DNA of 64,000 bases from Onthomonas sp964456525 (GCA_964456525.1 CAYWAP010000004.1:11632-75631); one strand, 5' to 3'. Positions 1 to 8,543 are shown, counted from the first letter of the stretch. Program-made: numbers and translations. The notes: generated by a model from the letters alone, not told the origin.

Positions 1-709
1 CCGGCGTGATGTGCAGCCGCTCCAAAATGGCCTGCCGGTCGGCATCCGTGTAGTTCAGCAGGAAATCGTTCCGCGGATACCCCGCCTCCAGAACGGCCTT
101 TTCCTTCCGCCATGCGGGCAGGTTCCATGCGGAGGTAAAGACCCGGGTGCAAAAGGGCGAGGGGGACAGAATCCACCGAAATTTGGCGGCGTCCAGATCG
201 TATTTCTGATGAATCTCCCGGATGGAATTCATGGCGTTGCCGTTCTCTTCCAAATCGTATCCCAGCCGCTTCAGCGGTGTGCCGTGCCAGCACTCCACAT
301 AGGTCTGATCCGCCTTGGGCCAAATATAGTCCGCCACCCGGAAATTCTGAATCCAATAGCCGGCGGCGGCCATCTCCCGTTCAAAGGCGGCGCTGCCGTA
401 TTTTACCAGCGTGGTGCGCCCATGCTCCCCCACCGCTGCAAACCGCTCCGGGTCCCGAAACGCCCACACAAACCGGTAGGCCCGGTATTCCTCCCGGTCC
501 CGCATATATTCATAGATGGCCCGGGGGCTGTCGGAATACCCCTTTCCGGCAAAGGTGCAAAAGAGGATGGTGGTTTTCCGGGTTTTCACCCCTCTGGTGC
601 GCAAATGGTACCGCGCCCGCTTCACCGCGTTGACGCCATCCCTGGCCAGCGTCCGGCTGGCCGGATGGGATAAAACCAGCTCCATCAGCCGCTTTTTGAT
701 GCCAGCCAT
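1..709 (-). CDS. CDP-glycerol glycerophosphotransferase-family protein (3' end outside window)
   Basis: The reading frame opens at ATG 707-709 (MAGIKKRLMELV) and runs off the left edge, so only about 236 residues are visible. It carries the family block ECWHGTPLKRLG, a conserved FCTFAGKGYSDSPRAIYEY stretch and SPSPF, all mirrored in the gene just upstream (716-1981), so the two are tandem paralogues separated by 6 bp. Family members transfer glycerol phosphate or ribitol phosphate from CDP-alditols to teichoic-acid type chains at the inner membrane face. Substrate cannot be decided from sequence. The catalytic C-terminal half is not in the window. Confidence 0.85.
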   Translation of the reverse strand, partial: MAGIKKRLMELVLSHPASRTLARDGVNAVKRARYHLRTRGVKTRKTTILFCTFAGKGYSDSPRAIYEYMRDREEYRAYRFVWAFRDPERFAAVGEHGRTTLVKYGSAAFEREMAAAGYWIQNFRVADYIWPKADQTYVECWHGTPLKRLGYDLEENGNAMNSIREIHQKYDLDAAKFRWILSPSPFCTRVFTSAWNLPAWRKEKAVLEAGYPRNDFLLNYTDADRQAILERLHITP

Positions 710-715
710 AGAGAG

Positions 716-1981
716 TTATTCCTCCAGAATGACGTCCAGCACCCGTTTGGAGGACTCTGCGTCGTCCAGCGGGTTGAACTTTTCGTGGAACGCTTTGTAC
801 TTCTCGTCGTAGACAAAATGATCCTTCAGGTCCCGGATGGCCTGGATAAAGTCGTCCTCCGTTTGAACGATCGGCCCGGGCAATTCCTCCAGCCCGAAGT
901 AGAAGCCCCGGATATCGTCCTTGTACATCTCCAGATCGTACATGTAGAAGACAATGGGCCGCTTCAAATTTGCATAGTCAAAGAAAACGGAGGAATAGTC
1001 GGTGGCCAGCATGTCGGCCACAATATACAGATCGGCGATGTCGGGATAATAGGAGGCATTGCAGACGAAGCCCTCATATTTGGCAAAATCGAATTTGCTT
1101 GCCACCATATGGTGGGCGCGGAACAGGATGACAAAGTCGTCCCCCAGCTCCCGCTGCAGGCGGTCAAAATCTACCCCCAGCTCATAGGTGTAGCCCACAC
1201 CATCTTTGTACTGGTTGTCCCGCCAGGTGGGGGCGTACAGCAGGATTTTCTTGTCCCCGATTTGGGTCAGTCCCAGCTTTTCCAGCACATTTTGCCGGTA
1301 TGCCTCGTCATAGGAGAACAAAATGTCGTTGCGGGGATACCCCTCTTCCACAATGACGTCCTCCTTGCCATACTGTTTCAGCGCCCAGGCAGAGGTAAAC
1401 TTCTCCGTGGCAAAGGGTGAGGGTGAAATCAGATACTTCATCTTTTGGGTGTCCATGGCATACTTTTTGCACAGGCTGTCCAGACTGCGGACCGCGTTGT
1501 CAAAATGGGCCAGATCGAAGCCCAGCCGCTTCAGGGGCGTGCCGTGCCAGCACTCCACATACACCTGATCTTCACGGGGCCAGATGTGGTCCCCCACCCG
1601 GAAGTTGTGGAACCAGTATTTTGCCCTGGCCGTTGCCCGCAGGTAGGCAAGGGAGTTGTGCTTCACCACCGTAGTGCGCGGATTTTCGGTCAGATAGCTG
1701 TAATCCTTCACATGCTTAAAGGACCAGACAAAGCGGTAATCCCCATACTTCTCCTCATGGGCCAGCATATACTCGTACAGTGCCCGGGGGGTATCGCCAT
1801 AGCTCTTCCCCAAAAAAGTACAGAATACAATCAGATGATCGTCCGTCTTTTCCTCTCTGGAGATCTTGTCATATTTGTGTTTTCGGTAAATATAAAGGGC
1901 CTTCTCCATCGCCGGATGCCGCTTGGAAAGGCGTTTATACGTACTTTTTATCTTCTTTTTTGTCTTTTTTACAACACGCAT
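716..1981 (-). CDS. CDP-glycerol glycerophosphotransferase-family protein (TagF/TagB type)
   Basis: 421 residues with a basic N-terminus (MRVVKKTKKKIK) fitting peripheral membrane attachment. The donor-site motif ECWHGTPLKRLG lies in the middle, followed by FRAHH and DYSSVFFDYA near residue 330, the pattern of the Glyphos_transf family that polymerises poly-alditol phosphate on wall teichoic acid linkers. ATG at 1981 is preferred over TTG at 1987, because the GGGAGG ribosome site lies 9 nt from the ATG but only 3 nt from the TTG. Middle gene of a three-gene tandem of the same family, probably one operon from the promoter near 3.2 kb. Confidence 0.88.
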   Translation of the reverse strand: MRVVKKTKKKIKSTYKRLSKRHPAMEKALYIYRKHKYDKISREEKTDDHLIVFCTFLGKSYGDTPRALYEYMLAHEEKYGDYRFVWSFKHVKDYSYLTENPRTTVVKHNSLAYLRATARAKYWFHNFRVGDHIWPREDQVYVECWHGTPLKRLGFDLAHFDNAVRSLDSLCKKYAMDTQKMKYLISPSPFATEKFTSAWALKQYGKEDVIVEEGYPRNDILFSYDEAYRQNVLEKLGLTQIGDKKILLYAPTWRDNQYKDGVGYTYELGVDFDRLQRELGDDFVILFRAHHMVASKFDFAKYEGFVCNASYYPDIADLYIVADMLATDYSSVFFDYANLKRPIVFYMYDLEMYKDDIRGFYFGLEELPGPIVQTEDDFIQAIRDLKDHFVYDEKYKAFHEKFNPLDDAESSKRVLDVILEE

Positions 1982-1999
1982 ACTCAAAATCCTCCCTTT

Positions 2000-3127
2000 T
2001 TAAACAGATGCCGGAGCAGCAGGCGCCACAGGAAGCTTTTCCAGCAAAAAATCTACAATGGTCTCTGTATTATTGGTATCTGCCGTTGTAATATACCGGC
2101 GGCGGAAGCGCTCCAGCGCCTCCAGATCATAAGGGGCGCTCAGCTTTTCCACCATAGACGCCGCATCCATGGCGCAGGCGCCGGGCATCTCCCGGGCCGG
2201 GTCGATGTTCAGGCCCTGGTTGCGGCGATAGGTCTCATAGTCAAACAGATAAAAGTAAACCGGCTTGTGCAGCAGACTGGTCTCCAGCGAAGCGGCGGAG
2301 TAATCGGTGATGACGCCGTCGCAAACCTTCATCAGGTCGTAGGTGGACCAGCCCTCCCCCGGCTGATGCTCCGGCGGAACGACAAATTGGGAGAGGGGAT
2401 GGGGCTTTACCAGAATGTGAAAGTCCTCATGTCCCTGGGCCGCCCACAGCAACCGGCGAACCCCCTCATCCACGCCTTCCCGGAAGGTGGGCAGATAGAG
2501 CAGGAGCCTTTTCCCCTCCAACTGGGGATGGCGCTCCAAAAAACGCTCCCGAAGCCCGTCGTCGATCTGCTGTATGTAGTCCACCCGCGGCATGCCTTTG
2601 ACCAGAATTTTCTCCGGCTGGGTGTGGAATGCCTCCACATAAATCCGCCTGGTCGCCTCAGAGGTGCAAAAGATGTAATCATAATTTTTATGCATACACA
2701 TCCGCTCTGCCATCTTCACCGAGTGGCCGTTTTCCCGATCCAGGCACTGATAGCTGAACCGTTTTACCGCGCCGATGGCATGCCACACCTGCACCACGGT
2801 CTGCCCCTTCTTTTTGGGCAGGATGCACAGCTGAATGGAATATGTATCCGTCACAGCCAGCGAAGCGGTGGCCAAATGGTACAAACTGCGCAGCACCATC
2901 CAGCAGTAGGAGGGAATGTTGACATCTTTTGTCATTTTTCGACAAAAATATACGATTTCGGTCTCTGGAGAGCGGCGGCGCAGCTCCTTCTCCAGCAGTA
3001 CAAAGTCCAGCGGAGGGGTATCCGACTCCCGGGAGAACATGACCACCTTGTTCCCCAGCTTCAACGGCCAGAAGGGCAGATAGAGCATCCGCAGCGTCAA
3101 CTTTGCAATTGTGAGAAAGAATGCCAT
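2000..3127 (-). CDS. CDP-glycerol glycerophosphotransferase-family protein, first gene of tandem
   Basis: 375 residues. The N-terminus MAFFLTIAKLTLRMLYLPFW is hydrophobic and probably membrane-embedded. VQVWHAIGAVKRF replaces the WHGTPLKRLG block of the two downstream paralogues, and VKPHPLSQF plus VITDYSAASLE give the second conserved block. This divergence suggests a TagB-like primase or an unrelated acceptor rather than the same polymerase. It is separated from the next gene by 18 bp. Role in teichoic-acid-like polymer assembly is inferred from family; the acceptor is unknown. Confidence 0.82.
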   Translation of the reverse strand: MAFFLTIAKLTLRMLYLPFWPLKLGNKVVMFSRESDTPPLDFVLLEKELRRRSPETEIVYFCRKMTKDVNIPSYCWMVLRSLYHLATASLAVTDTYSIQLCILPKKKGQTVVQVWHAIGAVKRFSYQCLDRENGHSVKMAERMCMHKNYDYIFCTSEATRRIYVEAFHTQPEKILVKGMPRVDYIQQIDDGLRERFLERHPQLEGKRLLLYLPTFREGVDEGVRRLLWAAQGHEDFHILVKPHPLSQFVVPPEHQPGEGWSTYDLMKVCDGVITDYSAASLETSLLHKPVYFYLFDYETYRRNQGLNIDPAREMPGACAMDAASMVEKLSAPYDLEALERFRRRYITTADTNNTETIVDFLLEKLPVAPAAPASV

Positions 3128-3204
3128 AGCATCTCACCTTTCCGAAAACAGTCCGTCCGGCGGGGCCTCCCCTCCGAACCGCGGCGTTCACTCAAAACAG
3201 CTGT

Positions 3205-3233
3205 ATTATCCACAATTCCGCCGTTTCTGTCAA
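3205..3233 (-). promoter_or_regulatory. Sigma-A promoter of the glycerophosphotransferase operon
   Basis: On the minus strand TTGACA (3228-3233), a 17-bp spacer and GATAAT (3205-3210). It lies about 80 bp before the start of the 3127 gene and is the only strong promoter match in the 274-bp intergenic stretch. Confidence 0.75.
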
Positions 3234-3334
3234 TTGAATTTGTGGGTATTTCGGGAAAAAATTGCGAATTTGCGCAAAAATACCCGCTCCGGCCTGAGGT
3301 CATGTGAGGTCATGTTTGGAAATTAAACATGTGA

Positions 3335-3401
3335 CCAATGGCGAGGAATTTTTTCGCCAGACAAGGCGATTTTGGCACATTTGGCATGTCTCAAGCAGGG
3401 C
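3335..3401. repeat. Dispersed hairpin repeat, shortened copy A
   Basis: Begins CCAATGGCGAG and contains the stem TCGCC/GGCGA around the loop AGACAA (3354-3369). The tail (GGCATGTCTCAAGCAGGGCC) matches the right end of the longer copies at 4368 and 60540, while their central part is missing, so this looks like an internally deleted copy. It abuts the stop codon of the CPBP gene. Confidence 0.6.
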
Positions 3402-4334
3402 CTAGAGAAAGATGACAATCACGCTCAGCGCAGTGCCGCCCAGCAGCATGATCCAGAACCAGACGGACATCAGACAGGCACGTATCTTTTCCTCTTTTTT
3501 AAAGGGCAGCGGCCCTGGCTCCATGTGATACCGGCCTATGCTTTTCACCAGAAAATACGGCACGCTCAAAATGCACACCAGCAAAACAAAGCCGACGATG
3601 ATCCAGTAGATATCCGGGCCGTCCACTTCAAACAACAGGCTGAACCCATTCACCAGCATGTGCAGCAAGATCGCGTCCCGGATGGACCCCGTCAGCAAGA
3701 CGACGCAGCCAAACACCAGCCCGGCAAAAAAAGCGTACAATATTTGATACAGATTCATATGGAACAGGGCAAAGGCCAGGGCAGTCAGCAGCACTGCCGC
3801 GCTATCCCCCAGAGCGCGCAGGGGCTCAAGCATCAGCTTTCGGAAAATCAGCTCTTCACAAACCGGCGCAACCAGAACCATCGCCACAATGACCAGCCAT
3901 TCCGGGAGCCCACTGCTGAAACTCTCCAGCACATTGCTGCTCTCCATCCCGGTGGAATCTTCCAAAAAATAGACCAGAAGCGTCGTCAGCCCGGAAAAAA
4001 GGTACGCCGTTCCCACGGAAAACATCGCCGCCTGCACAAATTCCCCCAGCGTCAGCCGGTCCACCGGCATCTTGGGCGCCCTCGGCAGTTTGCGCAGCAA
4101 CAGCGGCACCAGCACGAACCCGGGGAGGTAAACGGCAATATCATTGATGACCACCTGTATGATGGGGTACCAACTGGCATCGCTCAAATAGTCCGGCAGG
4201 AAGCGCACCGCACCCAACACCAGCAGAATAGCACACCCCTCAATGGCCGCCAGATACAAAATCACGGCAATTGAAAACCGGCTATAGCACTTTCGCATGT
4301 CCCGCCGGGACAGTGTCTCAACGGTATATTTCAT
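3402..4334 (-). CDS. CPBP-family intramembrane metalloprotease
   Basis: 310 residues with about eight hydrophobic segments. The three family motifs are present: EELIFRK (glutamate pair and arginine, near residue 162), FALFHMN (second histidine motif) and HMLVN. CPBP (CAAX protease/bacteriocin-processing, Abi) proteins are membrane-embedded proteases related to Rce1. In Firmicutes they act in peptide processing or bacteriocin self-immunity, but no bacteriocin gene is visible nearby. It stands alone, flanked on both sides by copies of the dispersed repeat. Confidence 0.85.
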   Translation of the reverse strand: MKYTVETLSRRDMRKCYSRFSIAVILYLAAIEGCAILLVLGAVRFLPDYLSDASWYPIIQVVINDIAVYLPGFVLVPLLLRKLPRAPKMPVDRLTLGEFVQAAMFSVGTAYLFSGLTTLLVYFLEDSTGMESSNVLESFSSGLPEWLVIVAMVLVAPVCEELIFRKLMLEPLRALGDSAAVLLTALAFALFHMNLYQILYAFFAGLVFGCVVLLTGSIRDAILLHMLVNGFSLLFEVDGPDIYWIIVGFVLLVCILSVPYFLVKSIGRYHMEPGPLPFKKEEKIRACLMSVWFWIMLLGGTALSVIVIFL

Positions 4335-4367
4335 AACATCACCTGCTCAACAATTTTCATCGGATTC

Positions 4368-4493
4368 CAGGTCTTTTTCCCCAGACAAGGGAATTTGACG
4401 CCCCAATCCTCTTGTGGATTGCAGGGAACATCAACGCCCCATGGCGGAAAAAGGCCCGGTATTTTGGCATGCTGACTCTTTTCAAACAATGCC
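4368..4493. repeat. Dispersed hairpin repeat, full copy B
   Basis: Shares TTTGACGCCCC, the 17-mer TTGTGGATTGCAGGGAA (4412-4428), GCGGAAAAAGGCCCG and TTTCAAACAA with copy C at 60540-60669, in the same order and strand. Its hairpin is TTCCC/GGGAA (4377-4393), whereas copies A and C have TCGCC-type stems. The loop sequence AGACAA is conserved while both stem sides changed together. Confidence 0.7.
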
Positions 4494-4564
4494 TCGCTCC
4501 CATTATAACAGTTGTTGGCTTCCCTGACAACGGCAGATGATGGACGCCATCCAGGGCACAGCGC

Positions 4565-5134
4565 TCAGATAAATTCAATCGCGCCGTTTTTCATGCTCTT
4601 AATCCGGGCCAGAGACTCCACCCGGATTCCCTTGCTCCGGATGCGCTCGCCGCCGGGCTGGAAACTCTTTTCCACGGCGATTCCTGCCCCCACCAGCGTG
4701 GCGCCGGATTGCCGCACCAGGTCCACCAGCCCCTCCAGGGCCGCCCCGTTGGCCAGGAAATCGTCAATGAGCAGAACCCGGTCCTCCGGGCGCAAAAACT
4801 GCTTGGAGACGATGACCGTGCTCACATTGCCATGGGTGAAGGATTTCACCTGGGCGGAATAGACCTCGCCGTTGATGTTCCGGGTCCTGGTCTTCTTGGC
4901 AAAAATCACCGGACAGCCAAACTGCTCCGCCGCGATGCAGGCAATGCCAATGCCGCTGGCCTCAATGGTCAGAATCTTGGTGACATTGTCAGCGCCAAAC
5001 AGTCTGGCCCACTCCTTCCCCATCTCCATGAACAGTCTGACGTCCATCTGATGGTTCAAAAAGCGGTCCACTTTCAAAATCTCGTCGTCCACGACTACGC
5101 CATCCTTGAGAATGCGCTCCTCTAACAGTTTCAT
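4565..5134 (-). CDS. xpt: Xanthine phosphoribosyltransferase
   Basis: 189 residues, the usual length for Xpt. The type-I PRTase PRPP loop is VLLIDDFLANGAA (about residues 121-133), and EASGIGIA precedes it as in Bacillus Xpt. It converts xanthine plus PRPP to XMP for purine salvage in the cytoplasm. Last gene of the malY-like/thyX/histidine phosphatase/xpt string. I see no purine riboswitch directly upstream, though the true upstream sequence is disturbed by the assembly gap. Confidence 0.93.
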   Translation of the reverse strand: MKLLEERILKDGVVVDDEILKVDRFLNHQMDVRLFMEMGKEWARLFGADNVTKILTIEASGIGIACIAAEQFGCPVIFAKKTRTRNINGEVYSAQVKSFTHGNVSTVIVSKQFLRPEDRVLLIDDFLANGAALEGLVDLVRQSGATLVGAGIAVEKSFQPGGERIRSKGIRVESLARIKSMKNGAIEFI

Positions 5135-5330
5135 TCCTACCCGTCCTTCCTTTTCCTCAAAATCACCGGCCCGCCNNNNNNNNNNNNNNNNNNNNNNNNN
5201 NNNNNNNNNNNNNNNNNNNNNNNNNNNNNNNNNNNNNNNNNNNNNNNNNNNNNNNNNNNNNNNNNNNNNNNNNNNTCTAACAGTTTCATTCCTACCCGTC
5301 CTTCCTTTTCCTCAAAATCACCGGCCCGCC
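5121..5330. repeat. Perfect 55-bp direct repeat flanking an N gap (assembly overlap)
   Basis: 5121-5175 and 5276-5330 are identical base for base and touch the N run on both sides. This is what results when two contigs that overlap by a k-mer of 55 are scaffolded without merging. The second copy contains a duplicate of the xpt start codon (CAT at 5287-5289). Collapsing the repeat leaves about 61 bp between the histidine phosphatase stop and xpt. Confidence 0.9.
5176..5275. other. Assembly gap, 100 N
   Basis: Exactly 100 undetermined bases, a conventional placeholder length and not a measured distance. Because the flanks are the same 55 bp, the real distance is probably minus 55, meaning no sequence is missing. 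Confidence 0.97.
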
Positions 5331-5350
5331 TGTGCTGCCGCTCCCGCGGC

Positions 5351-5566
5351 TCAGGGGAATTCGTACCGCCGCAGCTGGCAGTTTTCCAGATAGAAGTCGA
5401 AAAAATGTCCCTTCCAGGTGTCAAAAAAATACGTGTGCAACGCCTGCTCCGCCAGTTCCCTGGCCTGAGCAAGGCCCCTCTCGGTCAGCGGAAGATCCGT
5501 CCGGCCGCAAACCGCGTTCCGTGCGTTCCAGGCAGTCTGCCCGTGCCTGGCAACATACAATGTCAT
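5351..5566 (-). pseudogene. Internally deleted histidine phosphatase (phosphoglycerate mutase-like)
   Basis: 71 residues only; the family is about 190-220. Residues 1-41 are a normal N-terminus with the catalytic RHG motif (LYVARHGQTAWN) and PLTERGLAQA. Residues from about 43 (ALHTYFFDTWKG, FYLENCQLRRYEF) resemble the C-terminal end of the same family. The middle, including the second catalytic histidine, is absent, yet the frame is kept. Either a genuine in-frame deletion or a collapse next to the nearby gap. The start overlaps the thyX stop by 4 bp (ATGA), so it was translationally coupled to thyX. Confidence 0.7.
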
Positions 5567-6342
5567 CTCCGGGCCTCCGCCTTCAGTGCGGCGTACTTGG
5601 CGCGAACTTCCGCCATCTTGCCGCAGGTCATTTTGCCCTCGGTGCAGCGCCCGCAGGCGACGCAGCTGGGGCCGGCGTCCTCAAACAGCGCCGGGGCAAT
5701 GGGATAGACCAGCTGAAACATCTTTTCCGCCAGCGCGCGGATCTCCCACTGGGCCCGGTTGCAGCAGCGCAGGGCAAAGAAATGGTGTAAACTTCGCGCA
5801 TTCATCGTGACGACCATCTTGGTCTCACAGGCATTGGGCAGCACAAAGCGCGCGTCCTCGTTGGCCAGCTTCTCCGCTTTGCGAGCCGCCTCCTCTTCCG
5901 ACAGGCCCTGTGCCATCCCCTCGCGGGTGTGCTTCTCCTGAAGGGCGGCCGCCAGCGCCAAATACTCCTCCCCCTGCTTCTTCATGGCCTGTAAAAACAG
6001 CGCCTTGCTGGAGGGGTCCCCTTCGATTTCCGGCGGGATGACAAATTGAAAGTCATCCAGACGGACATAGCGCTGACTTTGCACGGAAAAGGAGGCAATG
6101 CGGTGGCGGGTGATCTGCGCCAGCAGGGAGCGGCTGACCCCCTCAATGCCAAAGGTAAAAGAAACGTGCTCAATGGGGCTTTGATGGCCCATAGAAGCCA
6201 ACATTCGAACCAGTTTTGCAGCCTTTTCCGGCGTCAGGTCCTCCAGCAGCTCCTCCACGCCGGAGGCGGAATAGCACAGCTTGGCGGCGGCGGCCACCAC
6301 CTTCTCCGGTTCCGGCGTATAGGTAATCAGGGTGACATACAT
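5563..6342 (-). CDS. thyX: Flavin-dependent thymidylate synthase
   Basis: 259 residues with the ThyX signature RHRIASFSVQSQRY near residue 78. ThyX methylates dUMP to dTMP using methylenetetrahydrofolate with FAD and NADPH, replacing ThyA. A good ribosome site (AAGGAGA) precedes ATG 6342. The gene lies 34 bp after the malY-like gene. The C-terminal part has clustered cysteines (CVACGRCTEGKMTCG), a plausible extra metal site that I cannot assign. Confidence 0.95.
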   Translation of the reverse strand: MYVTLITYTPEPEKVVAAAAKLCYSASGVEELLEDLTPEKAAKLVRMLASMGHQSPIEHVSFTFGIEGVSRSLLAQITRHRIASFSVQSQRYVRLDDFQFVIPPEIEGDPSSKALFLQAMKKQGEEYLALAAALQEKHTREGMAQGLSEEEAARKAEKLANEDARFVLPNACETKMVVTMNARSLHHFFALRCCNRAQWEIRALAEKMFQLVYPIAPALFEDAGPSCVACGRCTEGKMTCGKMAEVRAKYAALKAEARR

Positions 6343-6376
6343 AATGGTCTCCTTCTCTCATCAACAGGCTCGGGCC

Positions 6377-7573
6377 TTATTTCTCGCCCGGGCACTTCTC
6401 AGCCCGGATGGCCCCTTCCAACTGCAACAGCGCCCGTTCCAGCGTCTTGCGGGGGCAGGCCAGCACAAAGCGCTGGAACAGCTCTGCGTTGCCGCCAAAG
6501 ATGTGGCCGCCGTCCAGCCAGAGCTTTGCCCGGTTGATAATCAAGTCGTTCAGCGCGTCCTTGTCCAGCCCCAGAGCGCTGAAATCCACCCAGGCGAAGT
6601 ACGTCCCCTCCGGCTCCACCAGCTTCAGCTCCGGCAGACGCTCTGCCAGGAAGCGGCGCATGAAATCCAAATTCCCGCGGAGATAGGCCTTGCACTGCTC
6701 CAGCCACTCGCCCCCCTGCTCATAGGCGGCCTGACAGCCGACCAGCCCCATCAAATTGGGGCCGCCAACCCCTTCCCGGCCCATTTCCTCCTGGAAGCTC
6801 CGGCGCAAACCGGCATTGGGAATCCAGATGTTGGAGGTTTGCAGCCCTGCCAGATTAAAGGTCTTGCTGGGCGCCGTACAGACCAGAGCCTGCTCCGCCA
6901 TATCGGGATTGGCCTTCAAAAAGACCGTGTGGGGATGGCCGGGCATGGTAAAATCACAGTGAATTTCATCGGAGACCACAATCACACCATGGCGCTTACA
7001 GATCTCTCCCAGGGTTTGCAGTTCCTCCTCCGTCCAAACCCGGCCCACCGGGTTGTGCGGGCTGCACAGCAGGAAGAGCTTCACATCGTTTTCCCGAATC
7101 TTTTCTTCAAAGTCCCGAAAATCCATGCTGTACCGCCCATTTTCCAGGCGCAGCGGGCTTTCCACCAGTTTCCGGCCGTTTCTCTCCACCGCGCTGAAGA
7201 AGGGATAGTACACCGGCGGCGTAATCAGCACCGCCTCTCCCGGCTCGGTAAGGGCGCGGATCGCCGTCGTAAAGGCGTAGACCACCCCGGGCGTTTTCAC
7301 CAGCCAGTCCGGTTCCGGCTTCCAGCCAAAATGCCCCTCAAACCAGCGGATGAGGGCCTCTGCATAGGGGGCCTTGACGCCGCTATAGCCAAAAATACCG
7401 TGGGACACGGCCTTTTGCAACGCCTCCAGCACCGGCTCCGGCGCGGGAAAATCCATGTCCGCCACCCACATAGGCAGCACATCGGCGGGCAGACCGTGTT
7501 CCACAGCGAAGTCGTATTTCAGGCTATTGGTGCCGCTGCGGTCGATTACCTTGTCAAACTCATATTGTTTCAT
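6377..7573 (-). CDS. MalY/PatB-type PLP-dependent aminotransferase (probable cystathionine beta-lyase)
   Basis: 398 residues starting MKQYEFDKVIDRSGTNS, typical of the MalY/PatB class. Visible landmarks are MWVADMDFP near the N-terminus, SPHNPVGRVW, VVSDEIHCDF and the PLP-lysine block APSKTFNLAGL. Members cleave cystathionine or cysteine conjugates, releasing pyruvate and ammonia, and some also act as repressors. ATG 7573 has AGGAG 7 nt upstream; the longer open frame reaching 7822 has no support. First gene of the thyX string. Confidence 0.88.
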   Translation of the reverse strand: MKQYEFDKVIDRSGTNSLKYDFAVEHGLPADVLPMWVADMDFPAPEPVLEALQKAVSHGIFGYSGVKAPYAEALIRWFEGHFGWKPEPDWLVKTPGVVYAFTTAIRALTEPGEAVLITPPVYYPFFSAVERNGRKLVESPLRLENGRYSMDFRDFEEKIRENDVKLFLLCSPHNPVGRVWTEEELQTLGEICKRHGVIVVSDEIHCDFTMPGHPHTVFLKANPDMAEQALVCTAPSKTFNLAGLQTSNIWIPNAGLRRSFQEEMGREGVGGPNLMGLVGCQAAYEQGGEWLEQCKAYLRGNLDFMRRFLAERLPELKLVEPEGTYFAWVDFSALGLDKDALNDLIINRAKLWLDGGHIFGGNAELFQRFVLACPRKTLERALLQLEGAIRAEKCPGEK

Positions 7574-7681
7574 GTCAGTTTCTCCTTTTGTCTCTCGGAA
7601 ATCACCGGAGGGAACCGCTCCCCTCGATCGCGGCCTCCCCAGGCCCCTTTTGCGCCACGCCGGCTGCCTCTCCCGTCTCAT

Positions 7682-7710
7682 TTGACGCCTTGCAGCGGCT
7701 CTGCTACAAT
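7682..7710 (+). promoter_or_regulatory. Sigma-A promoter of ylmH
   Basis: TTGACG (7682-7687), 17 bp, TACAAT (7705-7710). The expected start site near 7717 leaves a leader of about 35 nt before ATG 7752. Confidence 0.75.
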
Positions 7711-7751
7711 ATAGGAAATTCGGATCAAAAACCGTTATGGAAGGAAGCCCT

Positions 7752-8543
7752 ATGAATAAAAACGAACGGATCGCCCGCCTTGCCAGCTCCCCGGAGGAGC
7801 GCCATCTCCTCAGCCACACCATGGATCAGATTCAGGCCGTCCAGCGCCGCAATGTACCGGCTCACACCTGGTTCCTCACCCCGGCGGAGGCCCTGGTCGT
7901 CCAGTCGCTGATCGCCGATCTGGGGAATCCCGGCCATGTGTTCACCGGCGGCTTTGCGGGGGCTGAGCGCCAGCTCTGCGTCTTTCTTCCCGACTGGATG
8001 GAGGAGGACATGCTGGACCCTTCCGAGTACATCACCGCCCTTCGGGCCGCATGGTACGCGGAAGAGACGCTGACCCACCGGGACTTTCTGGGCGCCTTGA
8101 TGGGTATGGGCATCCGCCGGGAGACGGTAGGGGACATTCTCGTGAGCCGGGGGAACTGCGATCTGCTGCTCCTGCCCGAGGTGGCGCCCTTCCTGCGCGC
8201 CTCTCTGGAGCGGGCAGGCCGCAGCAAACTGCATCTGCAAGAGGTGGCCCTCTCAGACCTGCACTTCCCGGAAGCGCGCACCAAAGCTATCCACGGCACA
8301 GTCCCCGCCATGCGGCTGGACGCCGTGGCCTCCACTGGCTTTTCCCTCTCCCGCTCCAAAATGGCCGAAGCCATCTCCGCCGGGCGGGTTACGCTGAACT
8401 GGCGCGCCATCACCCGTCCCGACGCCCCCGTCCACCCAGGGGACGTCATCGCCTGCCGGGGGCTGGGAAAATGCAAGGTGCTGGAAGCCGGCGCTCGCAG
8501 CCGAAAGGGCCGGCTCTCCATCGATCTGGAGCGCTACTTATAA
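7752..8543 (+). CDS. ylmH: YlmH-family RNA-binding protein with C-terminal S4 domain
   Basis: 263 residues. The N-terminal two thirds match the YlmH domain (VFTGGFAGAERQLCVFLPDW, GDILVSRGNCDLLLLPEV); the last 80 residues form an S4 RNA-binding fold (RLDAVASTGFSLSRSKMAEAI). Bacillus relatives bind stalled 50S subunits in ribosome quality control and sit in the dcw cluster, but here the gene is on its own. ATG 7752 follows GGAAGGAAG; an upstream ATG at 7737 lacks a ribosome site. Confidence 0.88.
   Translation: MNKNERIARLASSPEERHLLSHTMDQIQAVQRRNVPAHTWFLTPAEALVVQSLIADLGNPGHVFTGGFAGAERQLCVFLPDWMEEDMLDPSEYITALRAAWYAEETLTHRDFLGALMGMGIRRETVGDILVSRGNCDLLLLPEVAPFLRASLERAGRSKLHLQEVALSDLHFPEARTKAIHGTVPAMRLDAVASTGFSLSRSKMAEAISAGRVTLNWRAITRPDAPVHPGDVIACRGLGKCKVLEAGARSRKGRLSIDLERYL

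Noticed and set aside
1445..3307. 620-codon plus-strand open frame opposite the glycerophosphotransferases
   Set aside because: Antisense shadow over two recognisable genes and their promoter; no family resemblance.
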